Positions 50,426 through 58,407 of a DNA stretch of 58,407 nt are shown one piece after another; position 1 is the first letter of the stretch, and each line of letters opens with the position of its first letter. Location: positions 1-58,407 of the forward strand of contig CAMIGX010000010.1 in the NCBI GenBank assembly GCA_946221385.1, written 5' to 3'. The position numbers and the translations under genes were made by a program. The DNA is from an uncultured Propionimicrobium sp. GTDB lineage: Bacteria; Actinomycetota; Actinomycetes; Propionibacteriales; Propionibacteriaceae. A model generated the notes under the pieces. It was not told where the DNA came from. It ran no database searches and worked only from the letters and a program-made list of their open reading frames with translations.

Positions 50426-51614
50426 GAATCGACAAGCCCATTTCGTTGACTCGACGCAGATAGCCGTGCAGATTTCGCTTGGTTTCCGCCAGCGAGTCGC
50501 CGCCAAACTTCTCCAACACGACTTCCGCCAGGACCAACGCGACCATAGCCTCGGCGACGACGCCAGCAGCTGGCACCGCGCAAACATCGGAACGTTGATG
50601 GTGAGCTTTAGCTTGCTCGCCGGTCGCGACGTCAATGGTGCGCAAAGCGCGCGGCACGGTAGCGATCGGTTTCATCGCAGCTCGCACCCGCAGCACTTCA
50701 CCGGTGCTCATGCCACCCTCGGTGCCGCCATTGCGCTGGCTGACGCGTTCGATGCCCTGTCCGCCGCGGACGATCTCGTCATGCGCTTGGCTGCCGCGCA
50801 CCCGAGCGAGTTCAAAGCCGTCGCCCATTTCGACGCCCTTGATCGCCTGGATGCCCATCAGGGCACCAGCCAATTTGGCATCCAAGCGACGATCGCCTTG
50901 GCTGTGGCTACCCAAGCCGGGCGGCAAGCCCCAGGCGAGGACCTCTACGACTCCGCCGAGGGTGTCGCCGTCTTTGTGGCAGGCTTCGATCTCAGCCTGC
51001 ATTTGCGTGGAAGCAACCGGGTCGAAGCAGCGCACCGGGTCGGCGTCAATGGCTGGCAGGTCGGCTAGCCGAGGAAAGTCCGTGCGAGTCGCGCGGACCG
51101 GGCCTAGCTCGACGACGTGACTCAGCACGCTGATTCCGCAAGTCTGCGCCAAGAAATTCTTAGCTACCGTGCCCAGCGCGACCCTGGCGGCGGTCTCCCG
51201 CGCGCTCGCGCGCTCCAAAATCGGGCGAGCTTCCTCGAAATCATATTTCTGCATGCCCGCTAGATCGGCGTGCCCTGGACGGGGTCTGGTCAGCTTTTCG
51301 TTACGCGCCGAACCGGCAAGCACGTCTGGGTCTACGGCGCCGGGATTCATGACGTCGGTCCACTTCGGCCATTCGGTGTTGCCGATCATGATCGCGATCG
51401 GTGATCCGAGCGTCTCGCCGTGGCGAAAACCCGCTAGCAGCGTGACCTCGTCAGCTTCAAACTTCATCCGTGCGCCGCGGCCAGCGCCGAGCCTGCGACG
51501 AGCTAGTTCGGCGTTGATCTCGTCGACGCCGACGCGGACATGCGCGGGAATGCCCTCCATGGTCGCGACCAGGGCTTGACCATGGGATTCGCCAGAGGTG
51601 AGATAACGCAACAC
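50418..51614 (-). CDS. aroC: Chorismate synthase
   Basis: 398 residues. Starts LRYLTSGESHGQALVATMEGIP, with RRRLGAGRGARMKFEADE, RPRPGHADLAGMQKY, RASARETAARVALG and GGTEGGMSTGE, all FMN/EPSP-binding signatures. It eliminates phosphate from EPSP to give chorismate, which feeds TyrA. GTG start at 51614. It heads the aroC-aroK-aroB set, 83 bp after mltG. Confidence 0.97.
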   Translation of the reverse strand: MLRYLTSGESHGQALVATMEGIPAHVRVGVDEINAELARRRLGAGRGARMKFEADEVTLLAGFRHGETLGSPIAIMIGNTEWPKWTDVMNPGAVDPDVLAGSARNEKLTRPRPGHADLAGMQKYDFEEARPILERASARETAARVALGTVAKNFLAQTCGISVLSHVVELGPVRATRTDFPRLADLPAIDADPVRCFDPVASTQMQAEIEACHKDGDTLGGVVEVLAWGLPPGLGSHSQGDRRLDAKLAGALMGIQAIKGVEMGDGFELARVRGSQAHDEIVRGGQGIERVSQRNGGTEGGMSTGEVLRVRAAMKPIATVPRALRTIDVATGEQAKAHHQRSDVCAVPAAGVVAEAMVALVLAEVVLEKFGGDSLAETKRNLHGYLRRVNEMGLSIHG

Positions 51615-51697
51615 GTCGCTCAGTTTGCCACGGCTGCCCGCCCGGCTGTTTCACATCTAGCCAAGCGGACGTGGTAGTACCTCGCTAAACCAATGGC

Positions 51698-52975
51698 CTA
51701 GCCGCCGGTGCAGGTCTGCGGATTAGCTCGGCACCAAGCCTGAAATTCCGCGACATTTGCTTTGTGTCCCTTATCGTCGGAGGCAAATTTCGTTTCGCCA
51801 GTCGCCGGGTTGACGGCGACGAAATACAGATAGTCACCTTGAGTCGGATGGACCGCCGCGTTAAGTGAATTCTTGCCGGGATTGGAAATTGGTCCAGCCG
51901 GCAGACCCGTCACGTAATAGGTGTTGTAGGGATGCTGCAGCGCCCGTTCCTCATCACTGGTGGTGACGGTACCGGGCTTACCATTGGCGTAAATGACCGT
52001 AGAGTCGAGCTGCAATTTCATCCCGATCCGTAACCGGTTGTACAAGACCTGCGCGATATCGGGCCCGTACTTCGGATCCCGGGTTTCCATCTCAATGATC
52101 GATGCGACGATCAGTGCGTCGCGCGGGTCGACGCCGATCGCGGCAGCTTTGGCTTCGAATTGCATCTTCGCGGTGACGCTATTGAACTCGTCGGCCATCA
52201 ACTTCAAGATCGATTGCGCATTGCTGTCTGGGCCGTAGGCGTAGGTGTCTGGGAACAACGCGCCCTCGCTATTGCCTTTCACATAGCCGGGCAGGTTCAA
52301 TCCTTCGCCAGATGCCATGACGGCCAGGAAATCCTCGGCGGGGATGCCGGTGCCTTCGGCGAGCACCCTAGCAACTTCGGTGTTACGCAGACCTTCGCGC
52401 ACCGTGACCTGATTTTGGACGCGGCTAGCCGGGTCCAGCAGCATCGCTAGAGCTTGTTGAGCAGGGATCTTCGTCATCAGTTGATAGCTGGCAGCTTGAA
52501 TTGATGAGCTGCGCGGCTCGGCGCGGGCGGCGTCAATGAACGGCTGCTGGGAAGCGATGACGTCCTTTTCGACGAGGATCTTAGCCATATCACGGACAGT
52601 GGAGCCCACCGGAATTTCGACGACGACTTGCTCTTCGCCGGGTCCTGGATAGTCCTTAGCTTGTTGACCGATGCCGGTGGCGCGCCACAAATCACCCATC
52701 TTGTTGACGGCGAACCAACCGCCGCCGATCAAGACCGCCAGCGCAACGAGGACCGCCAAAGCGCCCTTCCAGCGGCTTGGGCGTTTGCCCATACCCGCTG
52801 GTAGTTCACCCTCAGATGAGTGCGACTCGCTGGCCTCAAAGAAACCGTCTTCGTCGAAGATGAAGCCGTCGACTGGATCGCTGGCCTCGATGATGTCGTC
52901 GAGATCAGCTTCGTCATCGGCCGCGCGGCGTGCCCGGGTCGGCCCTTGTTCGGAGTCGCTCAACAAATATTCCAA
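51698..52975 (-). CDS. mltG: Endolytic murein transglycosylase MltG
   Basis: 425 residues. An acidic cytoplasmic N-terminus of about 70 residues, one TM helix (ALAVLVALAVLIGGGWFAV), a LysM-like stretch (VVVEIPVGSTVRDMAKILVE), and the YceG domain with the catalytic Glu in VASIIEMETRDPKYG. It cuts nascent glycan strands and so sets chain length. Starts with a TTG at 52975; nearby in-frame TTGs about 12 bases further in are better spaced from GGA, so the start is uncertain. It lies between ruvX and aroC, a common actinobacterial arrangement. Confidence 0.93.
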   Translation of the reverse strand: MEYLLSDSEQGPTRARRAADDEADLDDIIEASDPVDGFIFDEDGFFEASESHSSEGELPAGMGKRPSRWKGALAVLVALAVLIGGGWFAVNKMGDLWRATGIGQQAKDYPGPGEEQVVVEIPVGSTVRDMAKILVEKDVIASQQPFIDAARAEPRSSSIQAASYQLMTKIPAQQALAMLLDPASRVQNQVTVREGLRNTEVARVLAEGTGIPAEDFLAVMASGEGLNLPGYVKGNSEGALFPDTYAYGPDSNAQSILKLMADEFNSVTAKMQFEAKAAAIGVDPRDALIVASIIEMETRDPKYGPDIAQVLYNRLRIGMKLQLDSTVIYANGKPGTVTTSDEERALQHPYNTYYVTGLPAGPISNPGKNSLNAAVHPTQGDYLYFVAVNPATGETKFASDDKGHKANVAEFQAWCRANPQTCTGG

Positions 52976-53027
52976 TCAATCCCGCCAGCTGCGCGTCATC
53001 GACGACACACTGGCCCCTCGCAATGTC

Positions 53028-53543
53028 TTAGTCGGCCTCGCTGAACAGTCGTCCGGCGGGTGCGCCGGTGCGTCGTTCTCGTTCGACTGCCTGCTCAAGT
53101 ATGCCAACCGCAGCGGCTTGATCGATGACCGACCGACGTTGCCGAGCAGATTTTCCGCTCGCAGCCAGCTGACGAGACGCCTGCGCGGTCGTCATGCGTT
53201 CGTCGACGAGCCTGATCGGCATGCTGGTCTGCCGGCTCAATTCGGCGGCCACGTTGGCCAAATATTCAACGGCCGGGCCATGCTCACCGCGCAAGTCGAT
53301 CGGCCATCCTAAGACCAATTCGATCGGCTCATATTCGCCGATTAGTTCGTCGATTCGACGCATCGCCGCAGCGTCGATAGCCGGGCCTGTTTGGACCGCC
53401 TTTGCGGCTTGTATCGGCACAGTCTCGACGGGATAGCAAAGCAGTCCGTCAGCATCACAGGCAGCCACACCGACGCGCGCCTTGCCCCAGTCCAGCGCCA
53501 GTCGCACACCCCGCCGGAATCCGGCAGGCTGCCCGTCACTCAC
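53028..53543 (-). CDS. ruvX: Pre-16S rRNA nuclease / Holliday-junction resolvase-like RuvX
   Basis: 171 residues from a GTG at 53543, 10 nt after the alaS stop; a GTG at 53561 overlapping that stop is the alternative. RNase H-like fold with LALDWGKARVGVA (first catalytic Asp), VLGWPIDLRGEHGPAVEY and LVDERMTT, and a late Asp in SVIDQAAAVGILE. It completes 5' maturation of 16S rRNA. The alaS-ruvX-mltG order is conserved in actinobacteria. Confidence 0.93.
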   Translation of the reverse strand: MSDGQPAGFRRGVRLALDWGKARVGVAACDADGLLCYPVETVPIQAAKAVQTGPAIDAAAMRRIDELIGEYEPIELVLGWPIDLRGEHGPAVEYLANVAAELSRQTSMPIRLVDERMTTAQASRQLAASGKSARQRRSVIDQAAAVGILEQAVERERRTGAPAGRLFSEAD

Positions 53544-53553
53544 ATTGGCCGGC

Positions 53554-56235
53554 TCAGCCACGCAGCGTCTCGGCGATCTGATCGCGCAATGTCTGACGGG
53601 CGGCTGGCACCGCAGCCCAGTCCGAGCCGCCACCTTGAGCCAGATCATCCTTGCCGCCACCGCGACCCGACATCGCAGCGGTCGCCAACCGCACTAGTTC
53701 ACCGGCTTTGAGGCCACGTTCGCGCGCTGCGGGATTCGTCGAAACGACAAGAGCAGGCTTGTCGGCGCCGCCGAATACTGCGACCACCCCTGCGCGATCG
53801 AGGCGATCACGCAACTGCGAAGCCAGGCTGCGCAGGTCGCCGGCGTCGACCTCAGGCATCTCTTGGATCAACACAGCCAAGCCATCGACGTCCTCAGCGT
53901 TGGCCAAGAGCGTGCCAATGTTGGCCGACAACTGGGCGGCTTTGAGATCAGCGATCTGCTTTTGCGCAGCTTTGAGCTCCGCGACTAGCGAGCTGACGCG
54001 CTCGGTCAGCTGATCGGGCTGCACCTTCAGCTGGTCGACGAGGTTGGCGACCAGCGCGCGTTCAGCGGCCAGGTGGTTGAAGGCGTCCATGCTGACCAGC
54101 GCTTCGACGCGGCGAGTGCCCGAGCCAATCGACTGCTCGTTGATCAGCTCGATTAGGCCGATCTGAGCGCTGGAGGCGACGTGGGTGCCACCGCAAAGTT
54201 CGCGACTCCACGGCCCGCCCATCTCGACCATGCGGACGATCGGCGGATATTTCTCACCGAACATCGCCATCGCGCCCAGCGCTTTGGCTTCCTCTAATGG
54301 CATTTCCGTCGCTGAGACGGCGAGGTTGTCGCGCACCGCGACATTGCAGCGTTCTTCAATTTCTTGCTTCAACGCCGCTGACAGGCCTTGTTGGCTCGAG
54401 AAATCGAAACGCAGATAGCCCGGCTTGTTGTACGAACCAGCCTGCGTCGCGGTCTGGCCGACTAATTCGCGCAGCGCCGCGTGCACGATATGGGTCGCTG
54501 AGTGTGCCTGGCAGGAACCCATCCGGTGAAAGGCGTCGACGTGCGCCTCGATCGCATCACCGACGTTGATGTCTTGGTCCAGCGAAACCTTGTGCACGAT
54601 CAAACCCGGTACGGGACGCTGGACGTCCAGCACTTCCAGGTCGCCGGCGACAGTGTGCAGCAGGCCTGCATCAGCGTCCTGGCCACCTGATTCGGCATAG
54701 AAGGGGGTCTCTGCCAGCACGACTTCGACGACGCTGCCGGCGCTTGCCTGGTCGACTACATGGCCGTCAGCGACGATGCCGCGGATCTTGGTCGGCACTG
54801 ACAAGTCGGTGTATCCCAAGAATGGCGTCTCGCCAGCCGCGCGCAACTGCTGATAGGCCTCGGTTGAAGCAGCCGTGCCCTTCTTAGCCCGAGCATCAGC
54901 CTTAGCGCGGGCGCGTTGCTGGTCCATCAGTGCCCGGAACTTGGCTTCATCGACGCTCAAGCCCTGCTCAGCAGCCATTTCGAGGGTCAAGTCGATCGGG
55001 AAGCCGTATGTGTCATGCAGCTGGAATGCTTTGTCGCCAGCCAATTGCACCCCACCGGCGCTCTTGACGTCAGCGGCTGCGGTCTCGAACATCGCGGTGC
55101 CAGCGTTCAAGGTGCGGGCGAAGGAATCTTCTTCGGCTTGCGCGCTTTGGGTGATGCGTCCCCACTGCTCGTCGATCTCGGGATAGGAGGAATTCATCTG
55201 CTGGCGGCTGACGTCCAACAGCTCGACCAGCGTCTTGGAATCATTGCCGAGCAGTCGCATCGCGCGAATTGAACGCCTCAGCAGGCGACGCAAGACATAG
55301 CCGCGGCCTTCATTGCCCGGAGTGACACCGTCAGTCATCAACATCAATGAGCTGCGGACGTGGTCGGCGATGACCCGCATGCGGACGTCGTCGGTCTTGT
55401 CAGCGCCATAGCGCTTGCCGGTCAATTCGCAGGCTCGGACAATGACGGGGAAGACCTCGTCAATTTCGTACATGTTCTCTTTGCCCTGCAAGAGATAGGC
55501 GATCCGTTCCAGGCCCGCACCGGTATCAATGTTCTTGCTGGGCAGCTGCCGGGCGACATCAAAGTCGTCCTTGGCACGCACCTTAGACAGTTCCTCGGTC
55601 TGGAAGACCAAGTTCCAGATCTCTAGGAAGCGGTCTTCGTCGACGATCGGGCCGCCGTCTGGGCCATATTGCGCGCCACGGTCGACATAAATCTCCGAGC
55701 ATGGGCCGCCAGGGCCCGGCACGCCCATCGACCAATAGTTGTCTTTCAAGTCACGGGCCTGAATCCGTTCGTCAGGCACGCCGAGGGCACGCCAAGCGGC
55801 GCGGGCTTCGACGTCACCGTCGGGATAGTCCGGGTGATGGCCGCCACCCAGCACGGTGACCCAGATCTTGTCCGGGTCGAAACCAAAACCGCCTTGGTCC
55901 CATGGATTGGTGACCAGCTCCCAAGCCCACTGAATCGCTTCGTGCTTGAAGTAGTCGCCGAAGCTGAAGTTGCCGAGCATCTGGAAGAAGGTGCCGTGCC
56001 GAGTGGTCTTGCCAACGTCCTCTATGTCGAGGGTACGCACGCACTTTTGCATGCTGACCGCACGTTTCCAGGGCGCCGGCTCGGCGCCGGTGAAATAGGG
56101 CTTGAAGGGCACCATGCCCGCGTTCACGAACAGCAGTGTGGGATCGTTGTATAGCAGCGACGCGCTGGGCACCACGGCGTGCTCGTGGGCAGCGAAGAAG
56201 TCCAGATAGCGGCGTCCGATCTCGGCGGCTTTCAT
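53554..56235 (-). CDS. alaS: Alanyl-tRNA synthetase
   Basis: 893 residues, complete. Class II catalytic core (LLFVNAGMVPFKPYF, MQKCVRTLDIEDVGKTTRHGTFFQMLGNFSFGDYF), tRNA-recognition domain, editing domain with zinc ligands in HSATHIVHAALRE and CGGTHV, and the C-Ala domain with coiled coil (about residues 720-770) and the final GGGKDDLAQGGG. It charges tRNA-Ala and clears Ser/Gly mischarging. It leads the minus-strand series, with the tandem repeat at 56316-56397 in its upstream region. Confidence 0.97.
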   Translation of the reverse strand: MKAAEIGRRYLDFFAAHEHAVVPSASLLYNDPTLLFVNAGMVPFKPYFTGAEPAPWKRAVSMQKCVRTLDIEDVGKTTRHGTFFQMLGNFSFGDYFKHEAIQWAWELVTNPWDQGGFGFDPDKIWVTVLGGGHHPDYPDGDVEARAAWRALGVPDERIQARDLKDNYWSMGVPGPGGPCSEIYVDRGAQYGPDGGPIVDEDRFLEIWNLVFQTEELSKVRAKDDFDVARQLPSKNIDTGAGLERIAYLLQGKENMYEIDEVFPVIVRACELTGKRYGADKTDDVRMRVIADHVRSSLMLMTDGVTPGNEGRGYVLRRLLRRSIRAMRLLGNDSKTLVELLDVSRQQMNSSYPEIDEQWGRITQSAQAEEDSFARTLNAGTAMFETAAADVKSAGGVQLAGDKAFQLHDTYGFPIDLTLEMAAEQGLSVDEAKFRALMDQQRARAKADARAKKGTAASTEAYQQLRAAGETPFLGYTDLSVPTKIRGIVADGHVVDQASAGSVVEVVLAETPFYAESGGQDADAGLLHTVAGDLEVLDVQRPVPGLIVHKVSLDQDINVGDAIEAHVDAFHRMGSCQAHSATHIVHAALRELVGQTATQAGSYNKPGYLRFDFSSQQGLSAALKQEIEERCNVAVRDNLAVSATEMPLEEAKALGAMAMFGEKYPPIVRMVEMGGPWSRELCGGTHVASSAQIGLIELINEQSIGSGTRRVEALVSMDAFNHLAAERALVANLVDQLKVQPDQLTERVSSLVAELKAAQKQIADLKAAQLSANIGTLLANAEDVDGLAVLIQEMPEVDAGDLRSLASQLRDRLDRAGVVAVFGGADKPALVVSTNPAARERGLKAGELVRLATAAMSGRGGGKDDLAQGGGSDWAAVPAARQTLRDQIAETLRG

Positions 56236-56315
56236 TGCAGCTTGATCCCAATCTGTGTGGAAATGATGGTTTGCCGTCCAAGCCTAGCGCTGGCATCCGA
56301 CAGTTGCGTCATGTC

Positions 56316-56397
56316 AGGTAGCCGCTTGCCGGCTGGACTGGCGCGCGGCGAAGACCAGGTAGCCGCTTGCCGGCTGGACTGGCGCGCGGCGAAGACA
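56316..56397. repeat. Two tandem copies of a 41-bp hairpin-forming element
   Basis: A 41-bp unit occurs twice without a gap (56316-56356 and 56357-56397), apparently identical. Each copy holds AGCCG-CTTGC-CGGCT, a small stem-loop, followed by GGCGCGCGGCGAAGAC. It lies between the divergent alaS and YihY genes, so it may be a REP-like element or a duplicated regulatory site. Confidence 0.85.
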
Positions 56398-56434
56398 AGG
56401 CGCTTTGTCGGCTCCAATCCATTAGCCTAGACGG

Positions 56435-56461
56435 GAACATTCGCGGCTGCGGCCGGCGTTT
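56435..56461 (+). promoter_or_regulatory. Weak candidate ECF-type promoter before the YihY gene
   Basis: GGAAC (56435-56439), a 19-bp spacer and GTT (56459-56461) resemble the ECF pattern seen before rbpA. Transcription would start only about 12 nt before the ATG, leaving little room for a ribosome site, so confidence is low. Confidence 0.25.
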
Positions 56462-56479
56462 TCGAGGGAATGGATCAAG

Positions 56480-57676
56480 ATGTCGACGACTATCAGCAAA
56501 CAGGACGCGCCAGCGCGGGGCGCTCGCCGGGCAGACCGCAGTGGCGACGAGCCCACTAGCTCCCGCAAACAGACGCTGCCGGACGCTGCCGCATCGCTCT
56601 ACCCGGAGCCGCCGACGGTTGCCGAACAAGAGTCCGATCGCAAGACCAAACGCCGCCGGCTCCCCCGGGAATCCTGGATCTACGTCTTGAAGTCCACGAT
56701 GCAACGCTTTTCGGCGAACCAGACGACCGATCTGGCAGCCGGCCTGACCTACTTCACGGTGTCAGCCATCTTTCCGGCGTTGCTGGCGATCGTCTCCATC
56801 GCGCAGCTGGTGGGATTGACTGACCGTGTCATGCCTAGCCTCGAAAAGGCCATCACCGACGCAGTCCCAGATCCCGGCGCTCAGCAACAGATCTTGTCTG
56901 TCGTTGACGGTTTCCTGAGCTCTGAGTCAGCCGGCCTCGCACTGGTCATCGGTATTTTGACTGCACTGTGGTCGGCCAGCGCCTATGTCGCTGCTTTCTC
57001 GCGAGCCACTAACAAGATCTATGACGTGACCGAAGGCCGCAACCCGATCCGACTGAAGGCTGTCCAGTTCGGTACCACAATCGTGATCGTCGTCGGCGCC
57101 GTCATCACGCTCATCTTGCTCGCGATCAGCGGTGACTTCGCACGCTGGCTCGGTGATCTGATTGGTCTGGGTGATGCCGCTGTGACCACCTGGAATATCG
57201 CTAAATGGCCGGTGCTGATCTTGATCATGATCTTCATGGTCGCTTTGCTGTATTACGTCTCCCCCAACATCGCCCAACCCACCTTCCGCTGGCTTTCCGC
57301 CGGCTCGATCACCGCGGTCATCGTCGCGATCGTGGCCGTCTTGGGCTTCGGCTTCTACGTCTCGAACTTCGGCAATTACAACGCAACCTATGGCGCGCTG
57401 GCTGGCGTCATCATCGCGTTGCTGTTGATCTGGTTGGTCAACACCGTGCTGCTCTTTGGCGCGACGTTGGGGGCTGAGACCGAGCGGGTCCGTCAATTGA
57501 ATGACGGCCTGCCCGCTGAACGCGGCCTAGTCTTACCCGTCCGTGACGCGACGAATATCCACAAGCTCCAGGAGAAGGCTGACGAGATCGCCATGGAAGG
57601 TCACCAGATCCGTCAGCGTGCACTGTGTGACGGAGCCCGCCGTCATCCCGAACTCGAGCCCACCGAACAAGACTGA
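56480..57676 (+). CDS. YihY/BrkB family membrane protein
   Basis: 398 residues. A charged, cytoplasmic N-terminus of about 70 residues precedes the YihY/UPF0761 core: TTDLAAGLTYFTVSAIFPALLAIVS, then YVAAFSRATNKIYDVTEGR and about six TM helices, ending NTVLLFGATLGAETERVRQL. The hydrophilic C-terminal tail has about 50 residues. The family has been misnamed ribonuclease BN; its true role is unknown, possibly envelope transport. The gene is divergent from alaS, and a palindromic repeat array starts 30 bp after its stop. Confidence 0.9.
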   Translation: MSTTISKQDAPARGARRADRSGDEPTSSRKQTLPDAAASLYPEPPTVAEQESDRKTKRRRLPRESWIYVLKSTMQRFSANQTTDLAAGLTYFTVSAIFPALLAIVSIAQLVGLTDRVMPSLEKAITDAVPDPGAQQQILSVVDGFLSSESAGLALVIGILTALWSASAYVAAFSRATNKIYDVTEGRNPIRLKAVQFGTTIVIVVGAVITLILLAISGDFARWLGDLIGLGDAAVTTWNIAKWPVLILIMIFMVALLYYVSPNIAQPTFRWLSAGSITAVIVAIVAVLGFGFYVSNFGNYNATYGALAGVIIALLLIWLVNTVLLFGATLGAETERVRQLNDGLPAERGLVLPVRDATNIHKLQEKADEIAMEGHQIRQRALCDGARRHPELEPTEQD

Positions 57677-57705
57677 TCCTCGGCCGGCCGCTGTTGTTGC
57701 GCTGA

Positions 57706-57939
57706 GGTGTCCGTTAGACGGTCTAGCTGTGTCTCGACGCTGCTTGGTCTTGGGCCGGTGTCCGTTAGACGGTCTAGCTGTGTCTCGACGCTGCTTGCGT
57801 GCTTGGCCGGTGTCCGTTAGACGGTCTAGCTGTGTCTCGACGCTGCTTGGTCTTGGGCCGGTGTCCGTTAGACGGTCTAGCTGTGTCTCGACGCTGCTTG
57901 GGTGCTTGAACGTGTCCGTTAGACGGCTAGCCGTCTAAC
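57706..57939. repeat. Tandem array of four 51-52-bp palindrome-bearing units plus a terminal palindrome
   Basis: Units start at 57706, 57757, 57809 and 57860 and share GTGTCCGTTAGACGGTCTAG and the following GTGTCTCGACGCTGCTTG; only an 11-12-nt linker varies. Each contains TAGAC-G-GTCTA, an inverted repeat. A fifth, truncated unit starts at 57911, and its core turns into a perfect 22-bp palindrome (57918-57939, half-site GTTAGACGGCT). The layout suggests repeated protein-binding sites or nested hairpins rather than coding DNA. Confidence 0.9.
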
Positions 57940-58407
57940 TGGTTTGTCTCGTGTCCGCTGGTCGCTTCTTGTTGTCTGCATTCGTTTTGGTGGTTGGGTT
58001 TGGTTGCCGTCGTGGTTGGTGCGGCCGGCCCGCCCCCTGCGCTCACTCGCGCTGTTCTCCATGACCCTCTGCTGCGCCGAGGGTCATGGTCGCGCTCTTT
58101 CGCTTCGAGGCCCGACCCAACCCGACCGACCACACCAACGACGCCTTTGAACAAAACCAAGGCGCCACGCCTCGCAGACTTGGGGTTCTAAGGAGTGATC
58201 GGCGGCGAGAGAGGTTCCTCGAGACGATCGAGCCCGCCGAGGACGCGAAAGCGGCCTCGCAGATAAGGGCGAGCGAGTCGACCCGGAACCGACTCGCCGC
58301 AGGTCACGACGGAAACAAAACCCAACCACCGGCACCCGAGCAGACAAGTCCGCTTGACCAGCGCACGGGCAGAAACCAGGCAGCCCGGCCCCGCAAAAAG
58401 GGGCCGG
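57940..58407. other. Structured non-coding region with inverted repeats
   Basis: No open frame here has coding character. Stem-loops include CCATGACCCTC/GAGGGTCATGG (58059-58089, 11 bp), CGCCTT/AAGGCG (58142-58164), and GCGAGTCG/CGACTCGC (58273-58297). A 26-bp inverted repeat with two mismatches joins 57989-58014 to 58305-58330 and encloses them. I do not recognise an RNase P, tmRNA or SRP RNA in it. Confidence 0.6.
58385..58407. terminator. GC-rich hairpin at the right edge
   Basis: CCGGCCCC (58385-58392) and GGGGCCGG (58400-58407) pair perfectly around GCAAAAA, and the stem may extend beyond the edge. It could end a transcript of the adjacent gene or of the structured region; the flanking sequence needed to see a U-run is outside the window. 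Confidence 0.45.

Noticed and set aside
50426..50635. N-terminal extension of aroK
   Set aside because: The upstream frame lies wholly inside aroC and lacks kinase similarity; the ATG at 50425 directly precedes the P-loop region.
57706..57939. Possible CRISPR array
   Set aside because: Units are nearly identical over about 40 nt with only 11-12-nt variable linkers, too short and too similar for spacers, and no cas genes are present.
58084..58347. Minus-strand 87-codon open frame at the right edge
   Set aside because: Arg/Ser-rich composition typical of chance frames in GC-rich DNA, no ribosome site, and it runs through several strong hairpins.

Overview
The window reads as a chromosomal segment of a high-GC Gram-positive (Actinomycetota). 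Diagnostic genes are rbpA, the actinobacterial integration host factor mihF, a PriA without recognisable helicase motifs, a PAC2-family protein, the lnt-dpm1 pair for polyprenol-mannose/lipoprotein chemistry, a fused cytidylate kinase-Der GTPase and an XRE-type HTH fused to a MurA-like enzyme. With an apparent GC in the high fifties, the cobalamin links (MetH plus a CbiZ-like protein) and this gene order, a member of the Propionibacteriaceae or a near relative is my best guess; this is inference, because no rRNA is present.

Layout. 1-2.9 kb: 5' part of a large secreted, repeat-rich surface protein (minus strand, runs off the left edge). 3.2-5.9 kb: small membrane protein, yaaA, fructosamine-kinase-like gene, gpmA (plus). 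6.0-7.4 kb: lpd (minus). 7.4-10.3 kb: HTH-MurA fusion, glycerophosphodiester phosphodiesterase, rbpA (plus), ending at a strong bidirectional terminator. 10.4-13.1 kb: lnt-dpm1 (minus), with dpm1 carrying a Cys/His-rich tail that has its own Shine-Dalgarno and ATG. 13.2-15.8 kb: 5'-3' exonuclease (plus) overlapping convergently with the metX-metW pair (minus). 15.9-18.0 kb: FMN riboswitch driving an ABC permease and a THI5-like lipoprotein (RibX/RibY type). 18.1-20.8 kb: D-2-hydroxyacid dehydrogenase and a DHA2 MFS exporter. About 21.0 kb: tRNA-Pro(GGG). 21.1-26.1 kb: HAD phosphatase, trmI, tyrA, cmk-der in one overlapping minus-strand operon. 26.2-30.8 kb: metH (minus) divergent from a PAC2 gene (plus). 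30.9-42.1 kb: long minus-strand housekeeping series, in transcription order pyrD, pyrF, an aspartate/aromatic aminotransferase, mihF, gmk, rpoZ, metK, priA, fmt, rsmB, rpe. 42.3-43.4 kb: CbiZ-like gene (plus). 43.5-56.2 kb: second long minus-strand series, in transcription order alaS, ruvX, mltG, aroC, aroK, aroB, a PaiB-like gene, efp, nusB, carB. 56.5-57.7 kb: YihY/BrkB membrane protein (plus). 57.7-58.4 kb: non-coding, with a tandem palindromic repeat array, several stem-loops and a long inverted repeat.

How the genes work together. Most of the window is core metabolism in tightly overlapping operons: shikimate/chorismate (aroCKB, tyrA, aminotransferase), pyrimidines (pyrD, pyrF, carB), the methionine cycle (metX, metW, metH, metK, plus fmt) and translation/transcription support (alaS, efp, nusB, trmI, rsmB, rpoZ, rbpA, tRNA-Pro). 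Two neighbours expected in such clusters in actinobacteria are missing at the usual sites: carA and pyrB/pyrC beside carB, and coaBC between rpoZ and metK.

The least ordinary elements are the Cys/His-rich module nested in frame at the end of dpm1, the palindromic array and structured DNA at the right edge, the HTH-MurA fusion with an apparently leaderless start and a possible internal start, an ECF-type promoter in front of rbpA, and the FMN-riboswitch transporter without an ATPase gene.
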